Positions 16,722-26,058 are shown, counted from the stretch's first letter. The stretch: 33,035 nucleotides of DNA from Fibrobacterota bacterium (GCA_023412475.1 JAEYNR010000016.1:1-33035), one strand, 5' to 3'. The notes: a model not told the origin generated them from the sequence alone. A program made the numbers and translations.

Positions 16722-17336
16722 TCATATTCCGATTCCCAGAGCAAGATTGAATGTGAAATATCTGAATGTATCACCATCCCCTAAAAACACCATATTAAAC
16801 ATGGGATAGAGGTCAACAGTGATAAACTCCTGGTTTCCAAATGTTATACCTGCACCTGCATTAAAGCCAAAACGCCCCTGAGTTCCTTCCCCGAAAACCT
16901 CCTGTACTACTGAGCTCTCATCAGTTTCACCGGTGACAGTGACCTCGTTATTAAGTATGAATATCCCTGCGCCGATCTGAGCGAAAAGATTTATCATGCT
17001 CATAGGATAGCGGGTTGTAAGGCGCAAAGAAGGAATGATCTCCACCACAAATGCATCTCCGCTGACATTGCCCTCCAACAAACCTTCCACACTTTCAACA
17101 AACTCTGTTTCATCCGGGGTGAAACGGGAATATGTAGCTCGCAATCCCAGTAGTATATTGTCGTCTACATAAAAGAAAAAATTCCCTCCTACAGAAAACC
17201 CCCAGTTAAAATTTTCGTGCTCAGGACCGACTTCTTTAGATACTGCACCTATCAGGCTTAGCTTTAATCCTTGTGCTTCAATTGAAGAGTAAGATAATAG
17301 AGCACAAATTGCCAATAATATCCAGGTATTTTTCAT
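16722..17336 (-). CDS. Outer-membrane beta-barrel protein
   Basis: This 204-residue protein has a signal peptide (MKNTWILLAICALLSYSSIEAQG, cleavage near 20) and alternating strand patterns with GFSVGGNFFFYVDDNILLGL, FAQIGAGIFIL and GFNAGAGITFG turns. It ends in a strand pair (YFTFNLALGIGI), the usual small OmpW/OprF-like 8-strand barrel layout. I place the start at the ATG at 17336 because AAGGGAG lies 7 bases upstream; a longer frame from 17375 adds 13 unlikely residues. Acidic loops around 80-95 and 130-145 are probably surface-exposed. No specific function can be assigned. Confidence 0.78.
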   Translation of the reverse strand: MKNTWILLAICALLSYSSIEAQGLKLSLIGAVSKEVGPEHENFNWGFSVGGNFFFYVDDNILLGLRATYSRFTPDETEFVESVEGLLEGNVSGDAFVVEIIPSLRLTTRYPMSMINLFAQIGAGIFILNNEVTVTGETDESSVVQEVFGEGTQGRFGFNAGAGITFGNQEFITVDLYPMFNMVFLGDGDTFRYFTFNLALGIGI

Positions 17337-17406
17337 AATGAGACTCCCTTGAGAGATAAGTCTACACCAGAACATATTAGGCTGTTTTGGTGAAGACCTG
17401 ACGCGA

Positions 17407-17640
17407 TTACCAGGCCGACTGTAACATTTTTTTCCATCTGCACCTGGTTTCCCTTTTTGCTTTAAAAAGCTTCAACAAATATTCAAAAAACAAACCTATC
17501 GATTTTTTCTTCGTTTTCCAGAAATGCTTTCGCTTTACCTTTATTCCAAAACATCTCTTTTCCATTGGAAACTTTTTAAAAACTCCCAGAACTGCTGCAC
17601 TTATAATAGAGATGATGGTTATCTTCTTAACTGCACCCAC
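17407..17640 (-). CDS. Small basic membrane-anchored hypothetical protein
   Basis: A GTG start at 17640 has AAGGAG 6 bases upstream, one of the better ribosome sites in this stretch. An ATG two bases earlier is out of frame and soon stops. The 77-residue product has one hydrophobic helix at about 6-20 (ITIISIISAAVLGVF) and then a very basic tail with many Lys and Arg (KVKRKHFWKTKKKS, KAKRETRCRWKK). I do not recognise a family. It sits between the barrel gene and a DUF1328 gene on the same strand. It may bind membrane phospholipid or nucleic acid, but that is only a guess from charge. Confidence 0.45.
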   Translation of the reverse strand: MGAVKKITIISIISAAVLGVFKKFPMEKRCFGIKVKRKHFWKTKKKSIGLFFEYLLKLFKAKRETRCRWKKMLQSAW

Positions 17641-17673
17641 ATTTTTCTCCTTGTGTTTGATTAAGACCAGGTG

Positions 17674-17847
17674 CTAAACTTTGGGTGGTTTACTGGCCAG
17701 ACCATAGATAAAAGTGATCACAAAGATTCCCAGTAATACATAGAAAAGAATCTGGAATAACAAAGCCGATGTTGCCGCAAATCCACTAAATCCCAACACC
17801 GCAGCTATTATAGCCAGTACCAGAAAAACCAACGCCAAAGTTAACAT
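17674..17847 (-). CDS. DUF1328 (YtjA-family) small membrane protein
   Basis: This 57-residue protein consists of two hydrophobic helices, MLTLALVFLVLAIIAAVLGF and FQILFYVLLGIFVITFIYGL, joined by SGFAATSALL. This is the standard layout of DUF1328 proteins, which have no known function. The start at 17847 is chosen because AGGAGA lies 4 bases before it and family members begin at this point; a 17-residue upstream extension is possible in frame but atypical. Same-strand neighbours are the small basic protein (downstream) and the acyl carrier protein (upstream). Confidence 0.8.
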   Translation of the reverse strand: MLTLALVFLVLAIIAAVLGFSGFAATSALLFQILFYVLLGIFVITFIYGLASKPPKV

Positions 17848-17937
17848 AGCATCTCCTGTAAAAGGATTCCGATAGTAGATATTAGGGGCAAGAATCATAC
17901 CACAAAAGGGGAGATTTGGGATTTGAGGTTTTTGGGT

Positions 17938-18222
17938 TTAAGATTTGGGCTCTTGAAACAAATGCTCGTCAAGCACGTCGCGGTTCTCGATGTATTGCTC
18001 AACTGCTCCAATGCTTGTAAAATTCAATGCATCCTCATCAGGAATTGCTCTTCCAAACTCATTTTCAAGCATTATAAGCAGAGTGATTTTATCCAGAGAA
18101 TCAACTCCCAGGTCTTCAAAAAGACGGTTTTCCGGAAATAGCAGATTCACATCCACCTTTAATGCTGAGGCAACTACAGAACGTACACGGGATTTAATAT
18201 CGGTTAAATTGATGCTATTCAT
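17938..18222 (-). CDS. Acyl carrier protein, stand-alone
   Basis: The 94-residue product has the carrier fold: LFEDLGVDSLDKITLLIMLENEFG, with Ser42 in the DSLD motif as the phosphopantetheine site. The second half (IPDEDALNFTSIGAVEQYIENR) matches helices III and IV of AcpP-like proteins. Compared with AcpP it has a short extra C-terminus, DVLDEHLFQEPKS. AGGAT lies 6 bases before the ATG. No fatty-acid or polyketide gene (fabD, fabF, fabG) is nearby, so this is probably a specialised carrier rather than the main AcpP. Confidence 0.88.
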   Translation of the reverse strand: MNSINLTDIKSRVRSVVASALKVDVNLLFPENRLFEDLGVDSLDKITLLIMLENEFGRAIPDEDALNFTSIGAVEQYIENRDVLDEHLFQEPKS

Positions 18223-18546
18223 ATACTATCCTGTTTTTTTTGGAGGACCTATCCAGTGTGTAACACCTTGTACCAGACAGCCATGACTAAATTAAAATGA
18301 CCGCTTTGCGATAATTCTGTCGCTTTACCACTTATTTTGAGAAGTGCAGAAAGGAAAAAGAGCAGAAACCGTTAAAGCAATTTTTAAATTTATCAATAAA
18401 ACATTGAGAAGATACACCAGAGCATCTATAATGATTGGTTGAAGCTAAAACCTACAAAAAAAGGTTCTTACCGCTTATGCTGAAATAGAAAAAGTTGCAA
18501 AAAACAAGCCAGAAAAAAGGGGGTTCTGTATAATGGATCTAGCCTT
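18223..18546. other. Gap with a possible coding remnant on the plus strand
   Basis: No intact gene. On the plus strand from about 18406 one frame reads EKIHQSIYNDWLKLKPTKK, and after a one-base shift the sequence continues as VLTAYAEIEKVAKNKPEKRG to a stop at 18547-18549. Both pieces look like protein, which suggests a frameshifted remnant, but I cannot name the family. The rest is AT-rich and should hold the acyl carrier gene promoter. Confidence 0.3.
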
Positions 18547-19692
18547 TTAAATAAGATCGATTACCAGGTAAAAAGCCAATCCGCTCATCACTAAACCTAA
18601 AGTTATTTTCAGCAATACCATATTTTTCTGGGTCTTTTTAGCCAGATCATTCCATTTTAATCCAAAATACGCTAATATCATCACTATCAGAAGTGGCAGG
18701 ACAAAAAGAAAGTTATAGAGGACCAGAAAAAGAAGTCCTTTGAGACGAAGCGTTTCACGCTGGGTCATAGCAACAATATAGGGCACATACATCTGGCCGG
18801 TGCAGATTGCCTCTAAAATCGTAACCAGAAATCCAGTGGTGATAGAGCCGATAATAAGGCTGGTTCCGCTGAGATTACCCGATATTACCTTATGGATTCG
18901 AAGTTTAACCGACTTTGGCAATTGCAAACTGATGTTTTCAGTCTTTTTGCTCTTTTTGTAAGCAAATGCATCTTTAAAGCTAAGAAAAGCCACCGTAACT
19001 GCTGCCAGGAATGCTCCCCATCTGATTATCATATAAAAAATGTATCTGCCCTTAATCTGGTCCACGACTCCTTTGAGTCCTAAACCCATTGATAGATAAG
19101 TAATAAAAACTGTAGCGGTATAGGTCATCCCGATAAGAAGTATCTGTTTGCGGGTTCTTTTTTGGGTAGCCAGGAAGGAAATAAGAAAAATCATGGTGGC
19201 AATAGCACAGGGGTTGATGCCATCTGCCAAACCGGTAACAATAGTACCAACCAGAAAACCCCAATCCATGGCTTTGTTTTTAAGGAAATCGGTAAGTTCC
19301 GAAGTATCCACAGCAAGTTGTTTAAATTTGCCCAGATTCTTCCCAATGCGTGATTCAATCATCGTTTTCCCATGTTTCATGATGTCATCATAGCCAGTAA
19401 GGAAGGTATCTGGGAAAAAGAGCTCCTGCGAAGCTGTAGATTTCACCTTATACTCGTCTTCCATTTTTAGCAGTATTGAGAGTGCCGAATCATTATCTGT
19501 ATCTAAGGTGATTATTTCCAGTGCATCTTTATGCTTTTTTTGAAGAGGATATAAAAGTTCCTCTTTTATTTTCAAACACTCTCCACAGGTGCTGGAACCA
19601 AAAAACATAATTTGGAGAGCTTCTGCCGCTGAAACAGTTGAGAGGAGGGAACTTGCTGCTAAAAAAAGAGATAAGAAAAGAGAAATGCGCAT
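18547..19692 (-). CDS. Thioredoxin-like domain fused to a DsbD/CcdA-type membrane domain
   Basis: This 381-residue protein has a signal peptide (about 1-23), then a periplasmic thioredoxin-like segment with Cys36-Gly-Glu-Cys39 in FFGSSTCGEC, and from about residue 140 six or so membrane helices. The membrane part carries the two Cys motifs expected of DsbD/CcdA reductant conduits: GINPCAIATMIFLISFL in the first helix and LEAICTGQMYVPY in a later one. These proteins pass electrons from cytoplasmic thioredoxin to periplasmic partners for disulfide repair or cytochrome c maturation. The order is the reverse of classical DsbD, whose thioredoxin domain is C-terminal. AGGAT precedes the ATG by 9 bases. 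Family is firm; the partner is unknown. Confidence 0.82.
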   Translation of the reverse strand: MRISLFLSLFLAASSLLSTVSAAEALQIMFFGSSTCGECLKIKEELLYPLQKKHKDALEIITLDTDNDSALSILLKMEDEYKVKSTASQELFFPDTFLTGYDDIMKHGKTMIESRIGKNLGKFKQLAVDTSELTDFLKNKAMDWGFLVGTIVTGLADGINPCAIATMIFLISFLATQKRTRKQILLIGMTYTATVFITYLSMGLGLKGVVDQIKGRYIFYMIIRWGAFLAAVTVAFLSFKDAFAYKKSKKTENISLQLPKSVKLRIHKVISGNLSGTSLIIGSITTGFLVTILEAICTGQMYVPYIVAMTQRETLRLKGLLFLVLYNFLFVLPLLIVMILAYFGLKWNDLAKKTQKNMVLLKITLGLVMSGLAFYLVIDLI

Positions 19693-20184
19693 GAAACTAT
19701 GATCCTTTCAAAAAATCAATAAACCCCAAGTTTAGAGTAATTATCGATTATCCATAACAGACACAGGCGAAGAGATTAAAACTTAAAAATATAAGAAGAG
19801 CTTTAAATCTGCAATAAATAGCCAGAACAAGATTAAATTCTTCTAACCTAAATTCGTCTAAAAGCTATGAAAGTATTTCTTAAAATTCCCATACCAACCC
19901 GGTAACCCAGGATTTGATTCAAAATCTCCCAGTGAATTCATCTTTTCGGATGGCATCCCGGACTCAAAACAGAAAGTCCGGAATATAATGGGATAAGGTT
20001 TAAAATTATAAGCCAGACCAGCCTGTGCTTTTTTGAAATCCTGCATAGGTGCTCTTGAAAATCCAATATTTAAAAATCAGACCTCTAATATTATTCCGTG
20101 GCAAAGTTTTTGATTATCTATGGATAAGGCTGGTTTTTTGTAACATCTGACAATAGTATACAATCAGGAAACGGTCTAACAAAT
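19693..20184. other. Gap upstream of treY
   Basis: About 490 AT-rich bases. A 62-codon minus-strand frame (20046 to 19858) has no ribosome site and no recognisable motif; I do not call it. The region should hold divergent promoters for the DsbD-like gene and treY, but no clean -35/-10 pair was found. Confidence 0.4.
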
Positions 20185-22983
20185 ATGGATGTTCCTATAG
20201 CTACTTACCGTATCCAGTTTAATCAGTATTTTACCTTCAAGGATGCCCAACAGATCATCCCTTATCTTGCAGAGCTGGGTATTTCCCATATTTATGCCTC
20301 CCCTGTCTTTAAAGCAAAAAAGGGAAGCCTTCATGGATATGACATAGCTGATCACAACAAGCTAAATGATGAGTTAGGAAGCTATAATGATTTTGAGAAT
20401 CTTATTGCCAAAGTAAATGAGTACCGTATGGGATGGATTCAGGATATCGTTCCTAACCACATGGCTATAGATTATCAGAACAAACTGCTCATGGAGCTTT
20501 TTGAACATGGACGAGAGGTACTTCCATGCCAATATTTCGATATCGAGTGGAATCATCAGTATAAAATCATCCGAGGAAGACTTCTGACGCCGATTCTGGG
20601 TAATGTCTATGGAGATTGCCTGGAAAAAGGTGAAATCAAACTGGTATATGATCAGAAGGGGTTTAGTCTTCGATACTATGAACACCGCTTTCCGTTGCGC
20701 ATTGAGACTTATGCATCGGTGATGGAGCAGGGACTGGTAAAACTTAAAAATGAACTGGGTTCAAACCACTCAGGGCTTATAAAGCTTCTGGGGGTATTAT
20801 TCTCCATTAAAAATCTTCCCGGGATACATGAAGTGGATGAGCGAAAACTGCAGTCATCCTTTACCAAATCGATTCTGTGGGAATTATACACCACCGATAA
20901 AGCCATAAGAGAGTTTATAGATTCTACTATTGCAGAAATAAACGGTGTTCCAGGCCGCCCAGAAACCTTCTCACTTCTGGACTCCATTCATTCCGAGCAG
21001 CTATTTAAACTCTCATTCTGGAAAGTTGCCACTGAAGAGCTCAATTACCGAAGGTTTTTTACAGTCAACGATCTTATTTCTCTTAGGGTGGAAGATGAAC
21101 AGGTGTTCAGAAATACTCACCAGTTGGTTTTCGAGCTGATAAATCAGGGGAAAATAAATGGTTTGAGGATAGATCACATCGATGGGCTCTATGATCCTCA
21201 CACTTACCTCGAACGTTTACGTCGCAGCGCTTCAGAGGTTTATATAGTAGTAGAAAAAATTTTAGGTTTCGATGAAATGCTTCCTACGGTGTGGCCCATT
21301 CAGGGTACAACCGGATATGATTTCTGCAATTATGTGAATGCACTCTTCTGTAAAAAAGGAAACCAGAGACTCTTCGAACAGATTTATCACCATTTTGTCG
21401 GAGATCTTATTCGTTATGAATCGCTTCTGGTTGAGTGCAAGAAGAAAATTATCGATACTCATTTGGCTGGAGACATCGATAATCTCGCTATTCTGATAAA
21501 AAATATCAGCGGTAAGGATCGCAGAGGCACTGATATAACCCTTTATGGGCTAAGAAAAGCCCTTATTGAGTTGATGATCTATTTCCCAGTGTATAGGTCA
21601 TATATTAATGGACAGATTTTCAGCAGTGAAGATCGTATGCATCTTCAGATGGCAATCTACAATGCCAGAAAGGCACATCCAGGTCTGATACGTGAGTTTG
21701 CTTTCATTGAAAGATTTCTCTTCTTGAAGTTTGATCCTTATGCCACAGATGAGGAAAAGAAGAATTGGACCGATGTGGTAATGAGGTTTCAGCAGTTTAC
21801 CGGACCCCTTATGGCAAAAGGATTCGAAGATACGCTTCTTTATAACTATAACCGGCTTATATCCCTCAATGAAGTGGGCAGCTTTCCACAGATCTTTGGA
21901 ATTCATACAGAAACATTTCATCATTTTAATGCCAATAGAATGCGTTTCTGGCCTAATTCAATGAATACAACCTCCACTCACGATTCTAAAAGGGGAGAGG
22001 ATATCCGTGCCAGAATAAATTTTCTTTCTGAGATTCCGGAAGAGTGGGAAAAGCAGATTAAAAACTGGTCCCGAATAAATAAACATCTTAAAGAAACTGA
22101 TGAAAATGGATCTATTCCAGATGCCAACGATGAGTACCTATTCTATCAGACTCTTCTGGGATCATATCAACCCGATGAAGACCAGGAGCAATACAAAAAC
22201 AGAATATCAGAATTTATGCTTAAAGCGATCAGAGAGGCTAAAGTACATACAGACTGGATCGCTTATAACACCATATACGAAGAAGGGTTGCGCTCCTTTA
22301 TCCAGAGAGTGCTGGACCGAAAGGAATCGTTGGAGTTTTTGAATGAATTTGTTCCATTTCAGAACAGAATAGCAAAATATGGGCTCTATAACAGCTTATC
22401 TCAGACATTGATAAAAATCACCTCTCCCGGAGTACCCGACTTCTACCAGGGAACAGAGTTATGGGATTTGAATCTGGTCGATCCTGATAATCGGAAACAA
22501 ATAGATTTCGATAAACGAAAGAAAATCTTAAATGAATTAAAACATGTGCCCATTTCAGAATTTCCCGATTTCATCCGGATTTTATTATCAAAATGGCAGG
22601 ATGGGCGAATAAAGCTGTTTTTAATCTATCGATGCAATAAGGCTAGAAATGACCGGCCGGAGCTTTTCAAAGATGGGGCCTATATTCCAATTACCTGTGG
22701 GGGGAAGTTTAAAGATAATATCGTAGCATTTGCCCGCAAATTGGATACTCAATGGGCTGTGGTGGCTGTACCCCGTTTTCTAACCGGGGTTATCAAGGAA
22801 GATCAGATCCCGTTTTTTAAAGAAATATGGGCTGATACATTCATTCAATTACCTGCAGATTTAGCAGCTATCGAACATAGGTGGTATAATGTGATCACTG
22901 GTGAATCTCTGCAGCTTGATAATCAAATAAGCATTGGAGAATTGTTTAAGTTCTTTCCTGGAACATTTCTGGTTAACCTCTGA
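20185..22983 (+). CDS. treY: Malto-oligosyltrehalose synthase (GH13)
   Basis: TreY converts the reducing-end glucose of malto-oligosaccharides into a trehalosyl unit; TreZ then releases trehalose. The 932-residue protein opens with TYRIQFNQYFTFKDAQQIIP and HIYASPVFKAKKGSLHGYDI, typical of TreY, and has the large insertion the family carries in the barrel. The GH13 catalytic residues are Asp330 (GLRIDHIDGLYDP), Glu357 (VVEKILGF) and Asp600 (STHDSKRGED). The C-terminal LIKITSPGVPDFYQGTELWD is also diagnostic. Neither treZ nor glgX is in the window, so partners must lie elsewhere. The Shine-Dalgarno (AGGAAA) is 12 bases before the ATG and weak. Confidence 0.95.
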   Translation: MDVPIATYRIQFNQYFTFKDAQQIIPYLAELGISHIYASPVFKAKKGSLHGYDIADHNKLNDELGSYNDFENLIAKVNEYRMGWIQDIVPNHMAIDYQNKLLMELFEHGREVLPCQYFDIEWNHQYKIIRGRLLTPILGNVYGDCLEKGEIKLVYDQKGFSLRYYEHRFPLRIETYASVMEQGLVKLKNELGSNHSGLIKLLGVLFSIKNLPGIHEVDERKLQSSFTKSILWELYTTDKAIREFIDSTIAEINGVPGRPETFSLLDSIHSEQLFKLSFWKVATEELNYRRFFTVNDLISLRVEDEQVFRNTHQLVFELINQGKINGLRIDHIDGLYDPHTYLERLRRSASEVYIVVEKILGFDEMLPTVWPIQGTTGYDFCNYVNALFCKKGNQRLFEQIYHHFVGDLIRYESLLVECKKKIIDTHLAGDIDNLAILIKNISGKDRRGTDITLYGLRKALIELMIYFPVYRSYINGQIFSSEDRMHLQMAIYNARKAHPGLIREFAFIERFLFLKFDPYATDEEKKNWTDVVMRFQQFTGPLMAKGFEDTLLYNYNRLISLNEVGSFPQIFGIHTETFHHFNANRMRFWPNSMNTTSTHDSKRGEDIRARINFLSEIPEEWEKQIKNWSRINKHLKETDENGSIPDANDEYLFYQTLLGSYQPDEDQEQYKNRISEFMLKAIREAKVHTDWIAYNTIYEEGLRSFIQRVLDRKESLEFLNEFVPFQNRIAKYGLYNSLSQTLIKITSPGVPDFYQGTELWDLNLVDPDNRKQIDFDKRKKILNELKHVPISEFPDFIRILLSKWQDGRIKLFLIYRCNKARNDRPELFKDGAYIPITCGGKFKDNIVAFARKLDTQWAVVAVPRFLTGVIKEDQIPFFKEIWADTFIQLPADLAAIEHRWYNVITGESLQLDNQISIGELFKFFPGTFLVNL

Positions 22984-23124
22984 CTTTCTCTCTGCACTTT
23001 AAAATTTGACTCACATCATTTATATTTATTCTCTTTTTAACCTGATTTCAACGGTTGAAACACTCAACTTAGTGACACAGGTTTTGTTTCTTTTTCTTTT
23101 AATTCTCCCCAGGAGTGAGTTAAG

Positions 23125-24399
23125 ATGCTTGATATGCAGAAGATCAGGGACAATCCGGAGCTGGTACAGGATGCTGTTAATAATAAAAGATGCAAGATAG
23201 ACATTAAAGAGTTGATGAGTTATGACTCCAGGCGACGAGAGATAATTAAAGAGGTGGAAGCGCTTAAAAATCTAAGAAATACCTCCTCTCAACAGATCGC
23301 TGTTCTTAAAAAGGAGAAAAAGGATGCCACAGGCTTATTAGTAAAGATGAAAGAGGTTTCTGATTCAATTAAAAGCCTGGATCTGGAGCTTGACAGTGTA
23401 AGTCAAAAGATGGATGAAATAATGATTCGCATCCCCAATATTGCTCATAGCAGTGTTCCACATGGAGAAAGCGAAAAAGACAATGTGGTAGTGTTTGAAT
23501 GGGGAGAGGCTCCACAATTTGATTTTAAACCAAAGGATCATATTGAGATTGGAACCGCGCTGGATATTATCGATTTTCCAAGAGGGGCAAAGGTCAGTGG
23601 AGCTGGCTTTCCGGTTTTAAAAGGACAGGGAGCTCTTCTTGAACGTGCATTGATTAGTTTTTTCCTTGATACTCATACCCGAAAAAACGGTTATACTGAG
23701 ATTTTTCCTCCTTTCCTGGTTAACCGGGCCAGTGCATTTGGAACCGGGCAGCTTCCTAAAAGCGAGGATCAGATGTATCATGTAAATGAAGATGATCTAT
23801 TCTGTATCCCCACAGCAGAAGTCCCGGTAACTAATCTTCACCGCGATGAAATGCTTGAAAGCAAAAATCTTCCTGTAAAATATTGTGCCTATAGTGCTTG
23901 TTTCAGACGTGAAGCCGGTTCTTATGGTAAAGATACCAAAGGCTATTTGCGGGTTCATCAGTTCAACAAAGTTGAACTGGTAAAGATAACCGAACCTGAG
24001 AAATCATACGATGAGCTTGAGTTGCTCAGAAAAGATGCAGAAGGGATATTGCAGGCTCTGGGACTTCACTACAGAACCCTGGCATTGTGCGATGCAGATC
24101 TTTCCTTTGCAGCCGCTAAATGCTATGATCTGGAAGCTTGGGCTCCGGGAGAGGGAAAGTTTCTGGAAGTTTCTTCCTGCAGCAATTTCGAGGATTTTCA
24201 GGCCAGAAGAATGAATATAAGATATCGTCCTGAAGGCCAGAAACCACGTCTGGTGCACACCATAAATGGAAGCGGATTAGCCACGGCCAGGATCCTGGTG
24301 GCAATACTTGAAACTTACCAGACAAAAGAGGGACTGGTGAGAGTTCCCGAAGTCCTAAAACCCTATATGAATGGGCTGGAATTGATCGGCACTAAGTGA
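23125..24399 (+). CDS. serS: Seryl-tRNA synthetase
   Basis: SerRS charges tRNA-Ser. The 424-residue length is standard. The N-terminal coiled-coil arm that grips the tRNA long variable arm spans about 25-105 (RREIIKEVEALKNLRNTSSQ onward). Class II motif 2 is CFRREAGSYGKDTKGYLRVH and motif 3 is NGSGLATARILVAILE; TAEVPVTN and FLEVSSCSNFEDFQARR are also SerRS-specific. AGGAG lies 9 bases before the ATG. The gene is followed 78 bases later by the PorX-like gene on the same strand. Confidence 0.97.
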   Translation: MLDMQKIRDNPELVQDAVNNKRCKIDIKELMSYDSRRREIIKEVEALKNLRNTSSQQIAVLKKEKKDATGLLVKMKEVSDSIKSLDLELDSVSQKMDEIMIRIPNIAHSSVPHGESEKDNVVVFEWGEAPQFDFKPKDHIEIGTALDIIDFPRGAKVSGAGFPVLKGQGALLERALISFFLDTHTRKNGYTEIFPPFLVNRASAFGTGQLPKSEDQMYHVNEDDLFCIPTAEVPVTNLHRDEMLESKNLPVKYCAYSACFRREAGSYGKDTKGYLRVHQFNKVELVKITEPEKSYDELELLRKDAEGILQALGLHYRTLALCDADLSFAAAKCYDLEAWAPGEGKFLEVSSCSNFEDFQARRMNIRYRPEGQKPRLVHTINGSGLATARILVAILETYQTKEGLVRVPEVLKPYMNGLELIGTK

Positions 24400-24477
24400 C
24401 CTAATTCGGGCGATTGTTTGGCGTGAATCGTACGATTTAGGTTTAATGTTTTTGAACTGCTGAAAGGTAAGAATAAA

Positions 24478-26058
24478 GTGTCTATTGGGTGCAAAAAGAT
24501 ACTATGGGTCAGTGATGATTTGGATTTTTTTCGTTCTCAGATTACGTTTCTGGAAACACGGGGATACAGTGTCATCCCTATCTTAAACTGCAGTGAACTG
24601 CTGGAGAAGATTGAGCAAAATGCAAAAATTGGCGACCTTATTCTGATTGATGCCAAAGCTGATGGCACCGACAGTATCTCAATTGTTACTGATATAAGAA
24701 AAACTGATTCAAATCTGCCAATAGTTTTGATATCTCTGAATGATTCTGAGAGCATAAGTAAAAACGATCCTGCAGCCAGAATCGATGCTGTTATCACAAG
24801 GCCTTTTTCTATCAGTCAGTTTTTAGCAATATGTAAAAAACTCCTGAATTCCTCAGATTCAGCTTCAAAACAGTTGAAAGAGGCTTTTGTACGCAGCTAT
24901 TCCGATATAAAAACAATATTAGTACGAAGTGTCACCCTGAAAGAATACTTTAGGATATACGAAAAACTGGTGTTTTGGGATCTGGAAATTGAGAATTCAG
25001 GTGATGAAGGTTTGCGCCAAGCCCTGGCAGGACTCAGATCGGATGTCGATGCTTCTTTTTCCAATTTCATCATACAAAATTATGGTCCTTGGATAAATTC
25101 TCAATCAGAGGCTCCTTTGTTAGGATATAGGGTCATAGAAAAAAGAATCATGCCGCTATTAACTGAAGGTAAAAAATGTTTGCTCATGGTTATAAGTGGA
25201 ATGCGTTTTGACCAGTACCTGATTTTTGAAAGGGCGCTGAAAAAATTATTTAATGTTAAACGACAATATTTTCTCTCTACTCTGCCGTCTTCAGAGGAAT
25301 TTTCACGCAACTCTTTCTTTGCTGGTGAACTCCCTGTTCAAATTGATATTAAAAACCAGGGACTTTTAAAGGAACCACATGAAGATGATGAGATGGCCCC
25401 TAATCGAATGGAAAGTGAGCTTCTTTTCCAGAAATTTTCAAATAATGGAGAGATAATTTCTGATCAAGAACCTTATTATTCAGTTATAGAACATTCTGAT
25501 GATGTCTATTCCATTTTATCTAAAATTCAGTCATGTCAAAAATCCCGACTTATTACGATGGTGCTTGACCTTGAAGAACATGTCAATTGTTCAGATTTCT
25601 CATCTCAGGAGAAGGTAGATTTTCAAAGAGATGAAACCGTTAGAAGATTGCTTACTGATATCTGGTTTCAAAAGTCTGAGCTTTTCAAGGTAATACAAAA
25701 TTTAGCCTCCTTGGATATCACTCTGGCTATTACATCCGATCATGGTTCCGTTTTTTGCAACAGAGCAACTGAAGTGTACAATACAGAAGAGCTGTTAAAA
25801 AATCGCAGATATAAATTTGGGGTGGAGATTTCTGCAGATGAACGCAGAGTTGTCTTTATCTCCGAACCATCCCATTTCGGGCTGCCTTCCAAGGGAGAGA
25901 AGATGAACTGTATCATTGCAAAAGAAAACTACTATTTCTCGCATCCCGAAAAATTTGAATTTTCTCAAAAAGAGTACAGGGCAAGTTTCCAAAAAGGTGG
26001 TATCTCTCTTGAAGAAATGATTATGCCCCTAGGAATCTTTCAACCGAAAGAAGATTGA
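24478..26058 (+). CDS. PorX-like response regulator with PglZ/alkaline-phosphatase domain
   Basis: In Bacteroidota, PorX is the response regulator that controls the type IX secretion system. This 526-residue protein has the same architecture. The receiver domain (1-125) has the acidic pair Asp13-Asp14, the phospho-acceptor Asp58 in LILIDAKADG and Ser86, but Arg108 (TRPF) replaces the near-invariant Lys. The PglZ domain (about 225-520) has metal-type residues Asp245 (GMRFDQY), Asp364 and His368 (LDLEEH) and Asp421-His422 (TSDHGS). Ser271-Ser272 (LPSSEEFSRN) stands where PorX has Thr. The end GGISLEEMIMPLGIFQPK is close to PorX. The start is GTG with AAAGG 10 bases upstream. The tsaE gene starts one base after the stop. 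Confidence 0.85.
   Translation: MSIGCKKILWVSDDLDFFRSQITFLETRGYSVIPILNCSELLEKIEQNAKIGDLILIDAKADGTDSISIVTDIRKTDSNLPIVLISLNDSESISKNDPAARIDAVITRPFSISQFLAICKKLLNSSDSASKQLKEAFVRSYSDIKTILVRSVTLKEYFRIYEKLVFWDLEIENSGDEGLRQALAGLRSDVDASFSNFIIQNYGPWINSQSEAPLLGYRVIEKRIMPLLTEGKKCLLMVISGMRFDQYLIFERALKKLFNVKRQYFLSTLPSSEEFSRNSFFAGELPVQIDIKNQGLLKEPHEDDEMAPNRMESELLFQKFSNNGEIISDQEPYYSVIEHSDDVYSILSKIQSCQKSRLITMVLDLEEHVNCSDFSSQEKVDFQRDETVRRLLTDIWFQKSELFKVIQNLASLDITLAITSDHGSVFCNRATEVYNTEELLKNRRYKFGVEISADERRVVFISEPSHFGLPSKGEKMNCIIAKENYYFSHPEKFEFSQKEYRASFQKGGISLEEMIMPLGIFQPKED

Noticed and set aside
19858..20046. 62-codon minus-strand frame before treY
   Set aside because: No Shine-Dalgarno, no motif and AT-rich surroundings.
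23050..23066. Palindrome TTTCAACGGTTGAAA between treY and serS
   Set aside because: Short with a 1-base centre and no T-run; too little to call a terminator or operator.
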